Source: Sitta carolinensis (lineage: Eukaryota; Chordata; Aves; Passeriformes; Sittidae). Taken from it: a stretch of DNA of 64,000 nucleotides. Under the pieces are notes generated by a model. The model ran no database searches. It was not told the origin of the DNA and saw nothing but the letters and a program-made list of their open reading frames with translations. Numbering within the stretch: the stretch's first letter is position 1; each line of letters begins with the position of its first letter. The position numbers were made by a program, and so were the translations under genes. Below are positions 1-11,485 of the stretch, in pieces. The DNA lies in assembly GCA_032173965.1 (NCBI GenBank), contig CM063283.1, positions 82,028,743-82,092,742 of the forward strand. Reading direction: 5' to 3'.

Positions 1-879
1 TCAGAGTATCTTGTCATGAGATTTCAAGCAATCCAAAACGCCATGTCTTTAGGGACTAGACTGTTTTTAAAAAATACAACCTAATTTTATGTGTCTGATA
101 TGGGTTAAGGACTAAATGAGCTTCCTGAGCATTCTGTTCTTTGGTATATTTTTGAGGGCTAGGATGAGCTGTTGTGAGCCCACTTTAAAGACAAATACAT
201 TGTAGTCCTGAGAATCACAATTTTGTTTTGTTAGAGTCTTTCTTCTCAGGCTAGAAATGAAAATGCTCTTTATTTTCAAATGTGGGAAGTATCCTGGATA
301 GCATTAAGTTTACTCTCAACAGTGCAAATTATTTCTGATTCAACAATTTCAAATAAAGTTTGAAACTTACTCTGAGATGTGGCTGAAGTGGGAAGATGTT
401 AATTTTCAGTCCTCAGCTATTCCTACCAAATAACAGTACTATCTGGTAAAATGCAGTCCTGCAGAACTGGTTCACCAGGACAAGTCAGTCTTTCCCTAAA
501 ATGTTCTTGCATATTCTCAGAGGTCATAAAGTGTTTCATGGGATATCATCAGTGTCTGGGAGAAAGATAAAAAAGTGAAGAAAAGGAAAAGAAAAATAAG
601 GATTTGGTAATCACAATTCCCTTCAAGAATCCAGATTTTTCTTTTACAGCAAAACTTTCAATTAGCTGGATCTGATTCGGGGCCAACCACTGAATCCTCA
701 CACTGCAGGCTGCAGCTCAGCTGCACAGTAGTATCTTTACATCTGTGCCAGCTAGGGTTATTACTGAGTTTTATAACTTCTGCTATAAATAAAGCCTTGT
801 CATCTAAGCATTCAATTTAAATACCTCTCAGTTTATTTTTGAACACTGGAAGTTAATAATAAATATCATCTTTGTTTTC
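1..879. other. Unique AT-rich intergenic DNA
   Basis: No gene or recognised transposon is visible. There is a purine-rich stretch near 560-601, and a short GC-richer patch near 700-730 that contains a CAGCTG E-box-like hexamer. Nothing else can be supported. Confidence 0.5.
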
Positions 880-1130
880 TAATTTTTTTACTGAGTTGAT
901 TTAAATGCTCTTGACAGCTCCAATCCAATCCTCCCATCCAAGCTGACAAGCATGACATGCATCTCTGCATACAAGCTCTCAATTATGCATAATCCAATGT
1001 TTTCTAGGGTTTTAATTGAATCACTAGTCTCAAACTTGTTATTTTTAATTTACAACATTTGATTTCTGACACCGGCCCCTCTATGTCATAAATTATGCAG
1101 GCAAGAGCCTTAGTTGTGTGGGTGATTAAA
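880..1130. promoter_or_regulatory. Candidate conserved noncoding element (POU-like palindrome)
   Basis: This is high-complexity, repeat-free DNA with many TAAT/ATTA cores. A perfect 12-bp palindrome ATTATGCATAAT lies at 982-993, the arrangement expected for a POU-domain dimer, and a second 'aattatgcag' lies about 100 bp downstream. Calling it regulatory is inference from motif density and texture; conservation has not been tested. Confidence 0.3.
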
Positions 1131-4064
1131 AAAAACTAATTAGGCATGATTAAAAAAAAATAAAACAGAGACCACTTAAATATGTGCATGTTACCATGTA
1201 AGAGAGGCTTATTTCACTGGAAGTGCCTGGATGATTTTTTTTTTTTTTAAGAGATTATGTTCAGTTCAGTACAATTTGATTGATTTTGACAGAAATGAAA
1301 GAAAATGTAGGATTTTTTTCTTCCTGCATATATACCAGAAATTGCATTACATGCCCGTTGATGTGAATTTCTCCCACAGCTCATTGAATGTAATTTTGTT
1401 AAGTGGGCAGGAAAATGAATATGAAGAAAACTGAATAGAATCCAACATTTTCCTTGGCACCAGTAGCAAAGAGAGACATGGCATATATAGATATAAATAT
1501 ATGTGTATATACACATGAGGTACAATTAGAGGTAATAACCTTTTATGCTTCAGCTAAGAGCAACAAAAAGGAAAATGTAAAGAATGCTAAACACCTCTAA
1601 AAGACAGATGGCAGAGGAATGATGTGCCTGCAAAGGCTAGCACTATAGCAGCAAATTAAAGGAAAAGAATTATTTTCTCTTAAATGAATTAAAGAAGTTA
1701 CCAATGTACTTGCTACATGAACTTGCAGATGCTTATCATTATTATTCTCTAACAGCTTAAATCTGGCCATTTCAAATACACTGTGTCAAAAAGGAACAGA
1801 ATCTCCACACATTTTAGCATGTTCTTATTTCAGCAATCTGAGGAAAAATGAGGAAGAATCATTACTTCCCTCCAGCTGTACTATAAGGTCTCTGTGCTCT
1901 GAGCCTCAAGTGTGTGCCCAATGAACATACACAGTGCAGCTGCTTTATCACCCTAATTCAGTCTATGGTGATAATATGAATGTGCTAAGGAGTTGCTTAA
2001 ACAGAAACTTCCAGTTCAGGGAAGAATTTAAACTTATACTCAATGTTGAACCAACGCGTGGCTCCTAAAATGCTACTCTTCCACTCACATAGTTGTATGC
2101 CTAAACAGTTTGCTGGATTAGGACCAAGGACTCAGATGGAGGTGCCTGAGGAAGAATCTGGCAGATTTCTTGGTGCAAAAACCCTTAACAGCTTTAAAAA
2201 TTCATGTTGCTGATAGAAAATCCAGGATGATCAGTTGATCCTCTACAAAACTCACTGTGAATTCTGGATCTGAAATGACATTTCACCTTCATCCAGGCAG
2301 AAGATATTTCACAAGAACAGGGGGCTTTTCAACTGCTGATGTCCCCAGAAAGGTATAATTGAAAAACTCTTCTCTTTTCCCTATGAGGAAGCCCCATCAG
2401 AAAAGAGAAAAGGATATTGGAAAAATCTGAGGGGAGATCGACCGAAATGGAGGGCTGAGCCCAATATCTTTCTACAGTGGGCAAAGCTACAAAAGCAAGG
2501 GAAAAAATCCACCCTTCCAGTTCAGCCGTCCTGGGCTGCCACTGTGGGACAGAAGTGGAATGTGACAAGGAGTTGAGGAGCATCATAATTCTTGGCACAT
2601 CATCTGCATCATCTGCATGAATGTCCTCAGCTGCTAACTGTTGCTTGGAATAGCTAGGGGAGACACTGAAATTTAAAGCTTGTTGAATTTTACAAAAATT
2701 CAAGGCATTTGTTAATAAACTATAAAGAAAAACTTAAATGTTTTTAAGTTGTTTTTCAAACAACTTTTTTTTTAGATCAAGAAATATAGGTGCTTGAACA
2801 TGGAAGAAAAGAGATATGAATCGCTCTTGAAAGCAATCCTTCTGTAAGTCTTGAGAAAGATTTGGAATGTGCCCTGGCAATGGAACTGGAGATAAACCAG
2901 GAATAGGATGATACCATGCTCAAACATTTTATCTTCTACCTGAAGGCCTGTCTGAACTGGCCAGAGATCTGTTTTAAAATTTGGAAAGTGATTCATATCC
3001 CTAAGGAGAAACCAGTGGGAAAATCTAAGGCTTATCTGCAATTTCAAATGTTAGAAATATTGTACAAGTATAGAAGGTAGAAAGGAGACACTATAATTTT
3101 ATTCACATGTTTTCATATTTTTCTTCTAAGTCTGGATTATGCTCAGTTACTGCACAAATTCTTAAAAGCTCTACTACAAATACTCAGTGCTTTTGCAAAT
3201 CCAAATTCTATTTTGAGGGGATCTTCTAACATAAATAGATCTAACCAAAACATTTATTTTTTAACCAACAAAATCTAAGGTTTCCCTCAAAAGAGAGAGA
3301 GTATTTTGCAGAAGATATAATTAGAGATGAAACCACGAATTTTCAAAAACTCTTCAACCATTGTGGTCAAAGTGGTTATAAATCTCTTAAGGTCTGTACT
3401 ACAGCTGGCCTTTGTATTAGTGCACAGGGATAAGTGGAATAGGCAAGGGAGAAATGGCTTCCCTCTCTTGGGTAACTTGCTCTCAAAGACTTAACAAAAC
3501 AAAAACAAAACAGTAGAAGTGCTATAAAAATAATGGAGTTTCTGGAGACTTTGACAGTGGCCATAATTATTTTACAACAGCCTTCAGCCAGAAAGCTTCT
3601 AAAATAATACTTAAAATAAACCAAGGCTTAAGACAGGATCAGCTAGAAAGCATTAATATAATAGGCAAACCCACATCATGCAAAGTTCTTAAGAAATCTG
3701 TCAGGTATTTTAAACTTTAAACTAGATAGGTTTGTAATTGCAAAGAGTCTTTCTTAGTTAAATTCTTGTAATAATTAGAAACCTTTCTCTAATTTCTCTG
3801 TGGACACTTTCTAAACAAATGTTCTGTTTCCTACTTTGTCCTTCAGTATAAATAACTCTCTTGTTGATACTGTTTGGATATACTTTAGAATAGCTGTCCT
3901 ATTTTCTCACAGTTTTGCTTTTGCCAAATTTAGTTAGTCTGTTTCTCCTTCTTTAGCTGGAAAAGATATTCAGATTTTCTTACCCACATCATATCTGTCC
4001 TCTTATGTATGTCCTAATATAATTTCATATATGCACAAATAACTGTCTACTGATACTTAGGCGG
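1131..4064. other. Unique intergenic DNA, no gene recognised
   Basis: The stretch is AT-rich with short homopolymers, for example a T run near 1236-1248. A perfect 16-bp alternating palindrome, ATGTGTATATACACAT, lies at 1501-1516. ORFs here (up to 124 codons on the minus strand at 2329-2703) have no recognisable domain and are treated as chance. Confidence 0.5.
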
Positions 4065-4714
4065 TGAGACGCTGGACATGACCCAGCAATGAGCACTTGC
4101 AGCCCAGATAGCCAAACATGTCCTGGGCTGCATCAAAAGCAGTGTGGTCAACAGGGCAAGGAGGGGTATTCTGCCCCTCTGCTCTGCTTTCACAAGAACA
4201 CACCTGGAGTGCTGCATCCAGCCCTGGCAACCTCAGCAAAGGAAAGACATGGACCTGTTGGAGCAAGTCCAGAGGAGGCCATAGAGATGATTAGCAGAGT
4301 GCAGCACCTCTCCTGTGAGAAAAGGCTGAGAGAATTGGAATTTTTCAGCCTAGAACAGTAGAGGCTACTGGGTGACCTGATGGTGGCCCTTCAGTACCTA
4401 CAAGAATGATGGAGAGATACTTTTTAGAAGGGAATATAGAGAGAGGACAAAGGGGAATGGCTTCAAACTGAAAGAGAGTAGATTTAGGTTAGATATTAGG
4501 AAGAAATTCTTTAGTGTGAGAATGGTGAGGTACTGGAAGAAGTTGCCTGTAGAAGTAGGGATTGCCTCATTTCTGAAAGTTTTTAAAACCACATTGGATA
4601 CTGTTTTGAGTAACCTCAGTCTAGTGAAAAGTCTCCCTTTCCATGGCAGGGGAGCTGAAACTAAATGATCTTTCAGGTCCCTTCCAACCCAAGCCATCCT
4701 ATCATTCTATGATA
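4065..4714 (+). mobile_element. CR1 LINE, 5'-truncated 3' end
   Basis: The segment follows the avian CR1 3' region closely. It runs from 'agccaaacatgtcctgggc' (the usual 'gccaatggcatcctggcctg' block), through 'gagaaaaggctgagaga' and 'tagatattaggaagaaatt', to 'aggtcccttccaacccaag' and a terminal 'cattctatgat'. It therefore encodes the C-terminal end of the ORF2 polyprotein plus the 3' UTR. The frame is broken: a plus-strand ORF at 4089-4361 keeps pieces such as CEKRLRELEFFSLEQ and then hits stops. The 5' truncation is normal for CR1, which is copied by target-primed reverse transcription. The copy is dead. Exact ends are plus or minus about 20 bp. Confidence 0.93.
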
Positions 4715-6020
4715 ATTAAAGGCCATTTTCTTTTCCCTTTACACCTCCTTTTTCTAGTTTTACTCAGGCTGATCATTTTTATTTAATGTCTTGTACCACA
4801 ATTGATCTCAATTTAATAGAGATATCTAAAGTGTCATTTAACACATCTGAACTAGGTATCTTAAACCGGGGTATTTTAATTTTTTTTTTTTTTTTTTAAT
4901 ATGGTTATTCTGGCTTCTCACACACTTGTGTGAGTAAAAGAGATTCATAACTGAAAAAAGTTTGTTTCTCTTTCACTGTTTCTCTCTTACTCTTTGACTA
5001 AACTTGGAATAAACACATACATTGTAGGCTTATGTGTTTTGCTAGAAACATCCAACAACATCCTGGCCTTTTAGTCACAACTTTCTTCAGTAATAATGCT
5101 TTGGGAGCCTTCTTAAGCTGTCCGCTTACTCCCAGTGCCTGTTGGGGTTAGATATTCATCCAATTCTCTTTCTGGCTTTTCCTCGCAGTTGTTCAAATTT
5201 GGGTCTTATTTCCTCAAAGCAAACCTACCTTTTAACCTGAGAGAAGAAAATAACACTTTTCTTCAGTTAGCCTAGAACTGACGCTACTAGGTATTCACTA
5301 AAATGCTAGTTTCCTCTTCCTGCTTAGAAAAAGTGAGAAGCTTTTCTTTGAAGCCTCTAAATAGATGCTTGTTAGAAGTTCATAGGCCACAGACCCATGT
5401 TGCTACTTGGCAGTGTATACTTATACTTAGTGTATAAGTATATAAGCATAAACAAAAAGGATGTTCATGTAAGAGTCACTATATAATGCATTATGTCAGT
5501 AGTACCTTGCATTCAGGTATGATTTCCAGAAATTCTGAAATTCTATGCTTTCTTGTACCCAGCTTCTGACAACTGACTGAGAAGTAAGTTCATATTTTAA
5601 AACTGTTGATACAAGTAAACAGGTAAAAAACATCCACAGCCATTCTCTCATCCCCTGCGTGGGTTACTCATGAGCTCATAATCAGGCAAATAACTAGTGA
5701 GACAATTTTCTAGAAATGGATGTGTTTCTGATTGGGCTAAGCAAGATTGTGAAGAAAAGCTAGCCACATCCAAATCTGTCAGCTGGAGGCTTCTAAGTGA
5801 GACAGTTTATTTTATCAAATTGAGTAAGTAGTAAGCGCATGTGGATTTCTATTTGTTGGATTGACACCCATCTTTGTGCCGCATCTGCTCATCAGTAATT
5901 TTACCCAATTATTTCATCATGTCTTCGGCTCTTGGCCTACTTTTATATTCCATATAGGATCTAGCTCTTCAGAAGTTTAAATTTCCTTAGATTTCAAGCA
6001 TTAATGTAAATAATATATAT
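4715..6020. other. Unique intergenic DNA with a perfect 11-bp hairpin
   Basis: No gene is recognised. Contents are a T tract at about 4879-4897 and an inverted repeat at 5416-5442 (listed separately). The AT-rich end at 6010-6020 abuts the LTR. Confidence 0.5.
5416..5442. repeat. Perfect inverted repeat (11-bp arms, 5-nt loop)
   Basis: TATACTTATAC (5416-5426) and GTATAAGTATA (5432-5442) are exact reverse complements separated by TTAGT. It is AT-rich and could extrude as a small cruciform. Function is unknown. Confidence 0.85.
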
Positions 6021-6725
6021 TGTGATTTTACCCCAGCCAGCAGCTAAGCCCCACCCAGCTGCTCACTCACTCCACCTACAGTGAGATGGGGAGAGAATCC
6101 AAAAAGCTAGAAAACTCATGAGTTGAGATAAAGACAGATTAATAAATAAAGCAAAAGCTGTGTACACAAGCAAAGAAAATGAAAGAATTCACTCACTGCT
6201 TCCCACGGGCAGGCAGGTGTTCAGCCATCTCCAGGAGAGCAGAACCACATCTCACACAACACTGACACGGGAAGACAAACACCATCACTCCCCACAGTTT
6301 TATATGCCAAGCATGAGGACACATCTTCTGGCATATGTCTGTGGCCAGACAGGGGTCAGCTGTCCTGGCTGTGTTTCCTCCCAACTCTGTTCACCCCCAG
6401 CCTGATCACTGCTGGGGTGAGAAGCAGAACTTGACTCTGTGCAAGCACTGCTCAGCTCCCTGTGCTGTTGCCATTCCTGGAAATTCCAGGTTAGATGGAA
6501 TTCTGAGCAATGTGATCTAGAGAAAGGTGTCCCTGCCCATGGAACACCTTGGGGCTTGGAATTAGATAATCTTTAAGGTCTCTTCCAAACCATGCCATTC
6601 TATGATTCCATGATACTATGATTGACTCCATGATTCTATCTTCACTGTTTCAAGCACAAATGTAAAACACTGCCCTACCAGCTACCATGAAGAAAATTAG
6701 CTTTACCCTAGGCATGAACACCACA
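6021..6725 (-). mobile_element. Avian ERV solo LTR, antisense, split by a CR1
   Basis: On the plus strand the segment begins 'tgtgattttaccccagcca' and continues with the '...gcagctaagcccc' and 'ttgagataaagacagatta' blocks. These belong to a bird LTR family whose sense strand is here the minus strand. In sense orientation it has a TATA box (TATAAAA, 6298-6304), then a leader with the familiar 'gctgaacacctgcctgccc' block, then a 3' end near 6021. The start lies near 6725 (sense 'TGTGGTG'). TG...CA ends are present but no clear target-site duplication is seen. About 168 bp of CR1 interrupts it near 6472-6639; LTR sequence resumes as 'cactgtttcaagcacaaatg'. The polyadenylation hexamer looks degraded. 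Family assignment is from memory and the exact Repbase name is not claimed. Confidence 0.82.
6472..6639 (+). mobile_element. CR1 LINE 3' tail nested in the LTR
   Basis: The CR1 3' UTR is recognisable: 'ccaggttagatgg', 'gtgtccctgcccatgg', 'taatctttaaggtctcttcc'. It ends in a run of diverged octamer-like units such as 'attctatgattccatgat'. It is only about 168 bp long, severely 5'-truncated, and lies on the opposite strand to the LTR it interrupts. LTR homology continues on both sides, so the CR1 is the younger insertion. Confidence 0.9.
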
Positions 6726-9700
6726 ATAAGAAAGATGTTCATTTCTACTGAAGAATCCTAACAAAAATGTGATCAGATGCAATTTCAACTAAGTGTCTGC
6801 AGTTAGCTCTTCTGTTTAATTTTTCTCATATAAAATTACATCATCACATTCTGTGGTGGAGATAAGGAAGGACAGGTTCAGTGCCCATATAAAGAAAATT
6901 ACTGAAAAAATATATAATTTACATTCACTTCAGGTCTGTGATCTCACTTTTACTATGGTTGTGGCATGCAAGTCAAATACCTAATCTTCTTTTAAGAATT
7001 GTTTCTGCTTTCATCATGCCAGATATTTGTTTGTCTCTTGAGTTATGTATTCAAACTTTTTTCTGTGTATGAGAACATAAGAGAAGAATGGTCCTTTCAA
7101 AAAAAAAAAAAAAAAGAAAAAAAGCTTTGCCAACACAAATAACAATAACGCCAACAGCAAAGACTAGTGAAGATTAACAAAAGGACCTTTCTCTGGGTTT
7201 CTTCAATGAGAATTTGGGTGCCTAAATTGCTCTTACTTGAAGACACTGTAGGGCGAAGTCCCTTCTCTAATGAAGATACTTAAATGGAATGCAATCAATC
7301 CTAATAGACATTTCATTTCTGTCATGAGAAGGAAGACTGTAGCAGTTAAATTCTCTGAATCACACAAGTTATTCTGGAATAAATCACCCACAGCTCCAGA
7401 ACCTGTTAGCTCTGTAAACCTGTCAGTCATGATCAGCAAATTGTTAAACATTATAATACAGAAGAGGATGGCTTTGATACTCAAGCCCTTGATATAGGTG
7501 CTGCAACTTCAACACCAAAGATGTATGTTTCTGCAAACATGTGAGATGAAATTTTATACCAAAAAGCCTCGACTATTATTCCTTGAAAACTTCTCAGCAA
7601 GGATTAGAATAGACATATTTCATGCAAAAATCAGACATAAAACCCAAAATGGCTCTTATTTATGAGTAGGGAAATTCAAAACCTAGAGCTGCAACCTTTA
7701 CTTAATGCCAAGGCCATGAAAATGCAATGATCTACAGAAATTCACACTTTTGTCTCTGGGGGCATTGTTACAGGCTCAAAAAAGTCAAATTGCTGTTACT
7801 TGAGCTTGCAAATAATTTATACCTATCATTTGTCTGATAGTCCTTGCATTTGCCTGCTGTGCTGACCACCTACTCATGGATGCATGTTGTAGCAATCTTT
7901 GTTCTTGACACGGTAACCAGAAGAGAAAAATGTGTTACTTTAGAGCATTTGAAATGTCTGGGACTAATCTACCAAGCAAACACTACAAACTCATACACTG
8001 TAAAAAAAAAGTATTTTTTCCCAAAGTATTATATCATGAATTATCAAGTAATTTTTTCAAAGGTAACAAGTGACTTCACAAGCCAGCAAAGAATTCCTTC
8101 TCTGATTGTCACTTATTTAATTCCTCTTAGGAGTAAAATATGTATACAAAATCTTTTAAGAATTTGTCAACACCAGTACTCCACATTCAATGTAAACATG
8201 AAAGTACACATTTTACAAACATTATTCTTGTTATTGCTATTTTTTATATTATAATGCTTTAAATATTAATCTTTCACATCCTTTTTCAATCATAAATAAG
8301 AGAATTTTATTAGTCAGCAAGAATTGAAATATATTCACAATCTGGCTTTACAATTGTCCACTATACTGCAAAACACATTTTTTCTGATGTCTTATATACG
8401 ATTTCCCAGAGTTTGTGAGTAGGGAAGATCTAAATTTTTATATCAAACAGTGAAATTTACACTTTTTGATGCCAATGATTTTCCTTTCCATTGCAGAAAA
8501 ATTTCTGTAAAATCTAAGCTGAAATCCACATTGAAATTACGTCTGTTAAACAGAGGTTGTGTGTAATCACTCCAGCATTTTCAATCCTTTGGCCAAGGGG
8601 AAAAATGTGTCAGAATCTTTCTTCTTTAAATTTATTTAATAGACCTTAGACAGAAAAAAAGAAAAACTTATTAGATCATCTAGTTCATTCTGCCAATCTC
8701 TGTATCTATCATCTCATCTTGGGAAAGTACTGTAGACAGCCTCTGGGTGTTCTCTACATATAATATTGGCAGAATACGGCCCAAAGTTTGTGTTTTCTTA
8801 CTACAAGTCACCAAAACAAACAAACAAAAATCCCTCTGAGCTGAAATTAAACAAAAAGAGAACTACAACCAGCTGACCTAAAAAGAAAAATTTGCAGGAG
8901 CTGTGTATCAACTGAGTTTTCCACCCTTTCACTATTCATTTCTAACACAAAAGCTGATCTTAGTGAATTTGCAATGATGTTAGTCAGGGAAGAAGAGTCC
9001 TATTTTTGGTACCAAAAGGAAAGAAGCATTAAACTTTCATATATTAAAATAGCAACATTAGGTTTAGAGAACATAAGAATCAAAATACTCTAATGTTTCC
9101 CTAGGTTCAGTTTAATTCATATCTGTGCCATCAGGAAAATAGTAAAAAGATCATAGAGTTCTTGAATTGGTTTTGTCCCACTCCATCTCTTTCCTTGGCA
9201 AATTGAGAAAAGAAAATTGCTTCAAATCAAGAACACTAGTATTTCTTCTTTGTTATTCAAATGGAGACTGGGACTGATGAAAACAATTTATTTCCACATA
9301 TATTTCAATCATGCAATATCAAATTTTATGAGCAAAAAAAAGCAAAAGAGAGCCAAACCACAGCAAATACACATTTTTAAAACTTAAGTACTTTTATTTG
9401 ACATACAGAATATTGATTTTAATGACTGTCTCAGATTTTTAAGGGATCATAGCCTCACTTCATTATAGCTCCAGTTAACCATAACTTTGGCTTAGACTCC
9501 TCAAAATTTTTGGCCTCACAAGGCAAGAAATATGCAGACCTTTTATTTGTAAAGAAGACTCATATTAACACCAATGGGGATGAAATAAAGTTCTTGGACA
9601 GATAAATTCTTTAATTTTTTTAATATGGGTTTAGTTGAAAAATGTCTGTACTGTACAAAACATCAAGTATCACAAAAATTATAGTTGTATATTCTATGCA

Positions 9701-10779
9701 ACACACACTCAGACAGCTGAACAAAACAAACTCATGAATTACAAGTTTTCCCACTGGTAAGCTCTGGAACTGACAGGGTCTTGCACTGTGATAACAAGTC
9801 CATATGAAATCCGAGAATTACTTTGGCATTTCATCTGAATCATGTGGCTTCTGGACGATCAAGAGGCAGGTTTCACACCTGAAGAGCACCTCCCTCAGAT
9901 CATATAATTTTTGCTTACCATTGAATGAGAAATTCACTCCTTGCTGGTTAAAGCTAAAAAGGCAGTAAGGACCTGCCTCCAAATCCTTGTGAATTTAATA
10001 GAAAAATTCCCACTGGAATGAAGAGGCTGAGGATGATCTAGCCCAGAGCAATTTACAATATGCCTCCTGATTTGTATTTTAAGCCTGGTAGAGATGGAAT
10101 TCAAATTATTCATTGTACATGTATTAGATATGTTTAATATGATTCCAAGGCATAACTTTGATTAAGGTATTGGAAATATATGAAAGCAAAAGTAAAGTTA
10201 TAATATAAAGCATGTACCCATTTATTTTAGTATATTCATGTGCATTCACTGATAATACTTCCCTGAAGTTTCCAGACAGGCTTTAATAGAAAACAGTGAT
10301 AAATCCCCTTCCTAGACACTCTCCACTGATCTCATACTAAAAAAATTGCAAAACACCAAAATACAAATTTACACCTCCAGTTTAACTTTTGCTTAAGATA
10401 ACCAGATGTTGGAGTTTCAGTTCACACAGGTTTCTTTCCCACCAAATGTTTCCGAATGGCGATAGCAAACAAAACTAAAGCAAGTCAGAATGTTTCTGTT
10501 TTCAGATGAGAGATGTCTGTTTAGGGAATTTTGAAGATACTACCAAAGGGTTTTATTGTAAACGTTTTAACTAGTGTTGGTAAATGCTACTTATGCTAAA
10601 CTGAAAAAAAAAACTGTACAGAAAGGGTGCAGTCGTACTTCTATAAACAGGAAAAATCTGTGACAAAGTTTGGTAAATGTCACTCCCAAACTATATCTAA
10701 TGCTAATGTCTGAATATGCAGTTTCATTGGCAATGTCAATTGCAAGAATGATCAACTCTCAGTCAAAATGGCTACAGGT
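6726..10779. other. Unique intergenic DNA, no gene recognised
   Basis: Four kilobases of AT-rich sequence with short A-rich runs (about 7099-7130, and a CAAA run near 8812-8828). The largest ORF (136 codons, 7844-8254 plus) is rich in Leu/Ile/Phe, has no recognisable motif, and is judged spurious. No transposon was recognised. Confidence 0.5.
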
Positions 10780-11312
10780 GGATCCCTACAAATCTATAGG
10801 GCCTAATTCCAAGAATCCTCAAAGAGCTAGGTGATGTCATCATAAAACCACTCTCAATGATTCTTAAACACTCTTGGAAATCCAGAGAGATCTCAGATGA
10901 GTGGAAGCTGGCAGACGTCCTGATTTTCAAGAAGAGCAATAAGAAGGAGCCCGGAAACTACAGGCCTGTCAGTCCCACCTCAGTGGCTGGGAATGTTATG
11001 GAGATTATTCCAGGAGATATTGAAAAACACCTAAGATGCAATGCAGGCATTAGTCCAGCATGGGATCATGAGAGAAAAATCCTGTTTATCAAATCCGGTA
11101 TCCTTTTATGACAAGGTAACCAACCCAGCTGATCAAGGGTATGGATTTCAGTAAAGCTTTCAATACTGCTTCTCTCACTGTATCCTTCTGGACAAAATGT
11201 CCAGCACACAGCTGGATAAAACATCATGGGATGGGTGAGCAACTGGCTTACATAAGATCGGGCACAAACAGTGAATGGGGTGACATCAGACTGGTGACTT
11301 GTCACTAGTGGG
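10780..11312 (+). mobile_element. CR1 LINE ORF2 fragment (reverse transcriptase N-terminal part)
   Basis: The translation at 10857-11111 reads WKLADVLIFKKSNKKEPGNY followed by RPVSPTS, the N-terminal reverse-transcriptase block of CR1-type non-LTR retrotransposons (usual form W(K/R)LADV.PIFKKG.KEDPGNYRPVSLTS). Downstream, 'atggatttcagtaaagctttc' corresponds to the block encoding motif A (LDFSKAFDT). Frameshifts separate the blocks, so no intact RT exists. The fragment lacks the catalytic YADD-type motif and the 3' UTR. It ends at 'ctagtggggttctgc', where LTR-like sequence takes over; the shared 'gtggggtt' makes the boundary uncertain by about 10 bp. It is an old, truncated, inactive copy. Confidence 0.88.
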
Positions 11313-11485
11313 GTTCTGCAAGATTTTGGCAGTGGGGAGTCTGCAAAGGAGGCTTCAGTGAGAAGACATCAGAAGCTGACCCCCATGTTGGACAGAGCCA
11401 TTTTCATTCAGCTGCAAAACAGACTCACCACCAGCTGAGTCCAGCGCAACACAAGTCTCAGAGGATTGTATTTTCTTCCTTGCAA
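11309..11485 (+). mobile_element. Fragment of avian ERV LTR 5' end
   Basis: The order of blocks 'gggttctgcaagattttgg', 'ggcttcagtgagaag', 'agaagctgacccccatgtt' and 'gacagagcca' matches, with divergence, the 5' part of the LTR family seen complete on the minus strand at 22769-23845. There the sense strand reads TGTATTGGGTTTGC, then GGCTTCTGTGAGAAG and AGAAGCTTCC. About 175 bp remain before homology fades near the expected promoter region. It directly abuts the CR1 RT fragment. The assignment is by eye and moderately supported. Confidence 0.55.

Noticed and set aside
7844..8254. 136-codon plus-strand ORF
   Set aside because: AT-rich, hydrophobic low-complexity ending, no recognised motif; likely chance.
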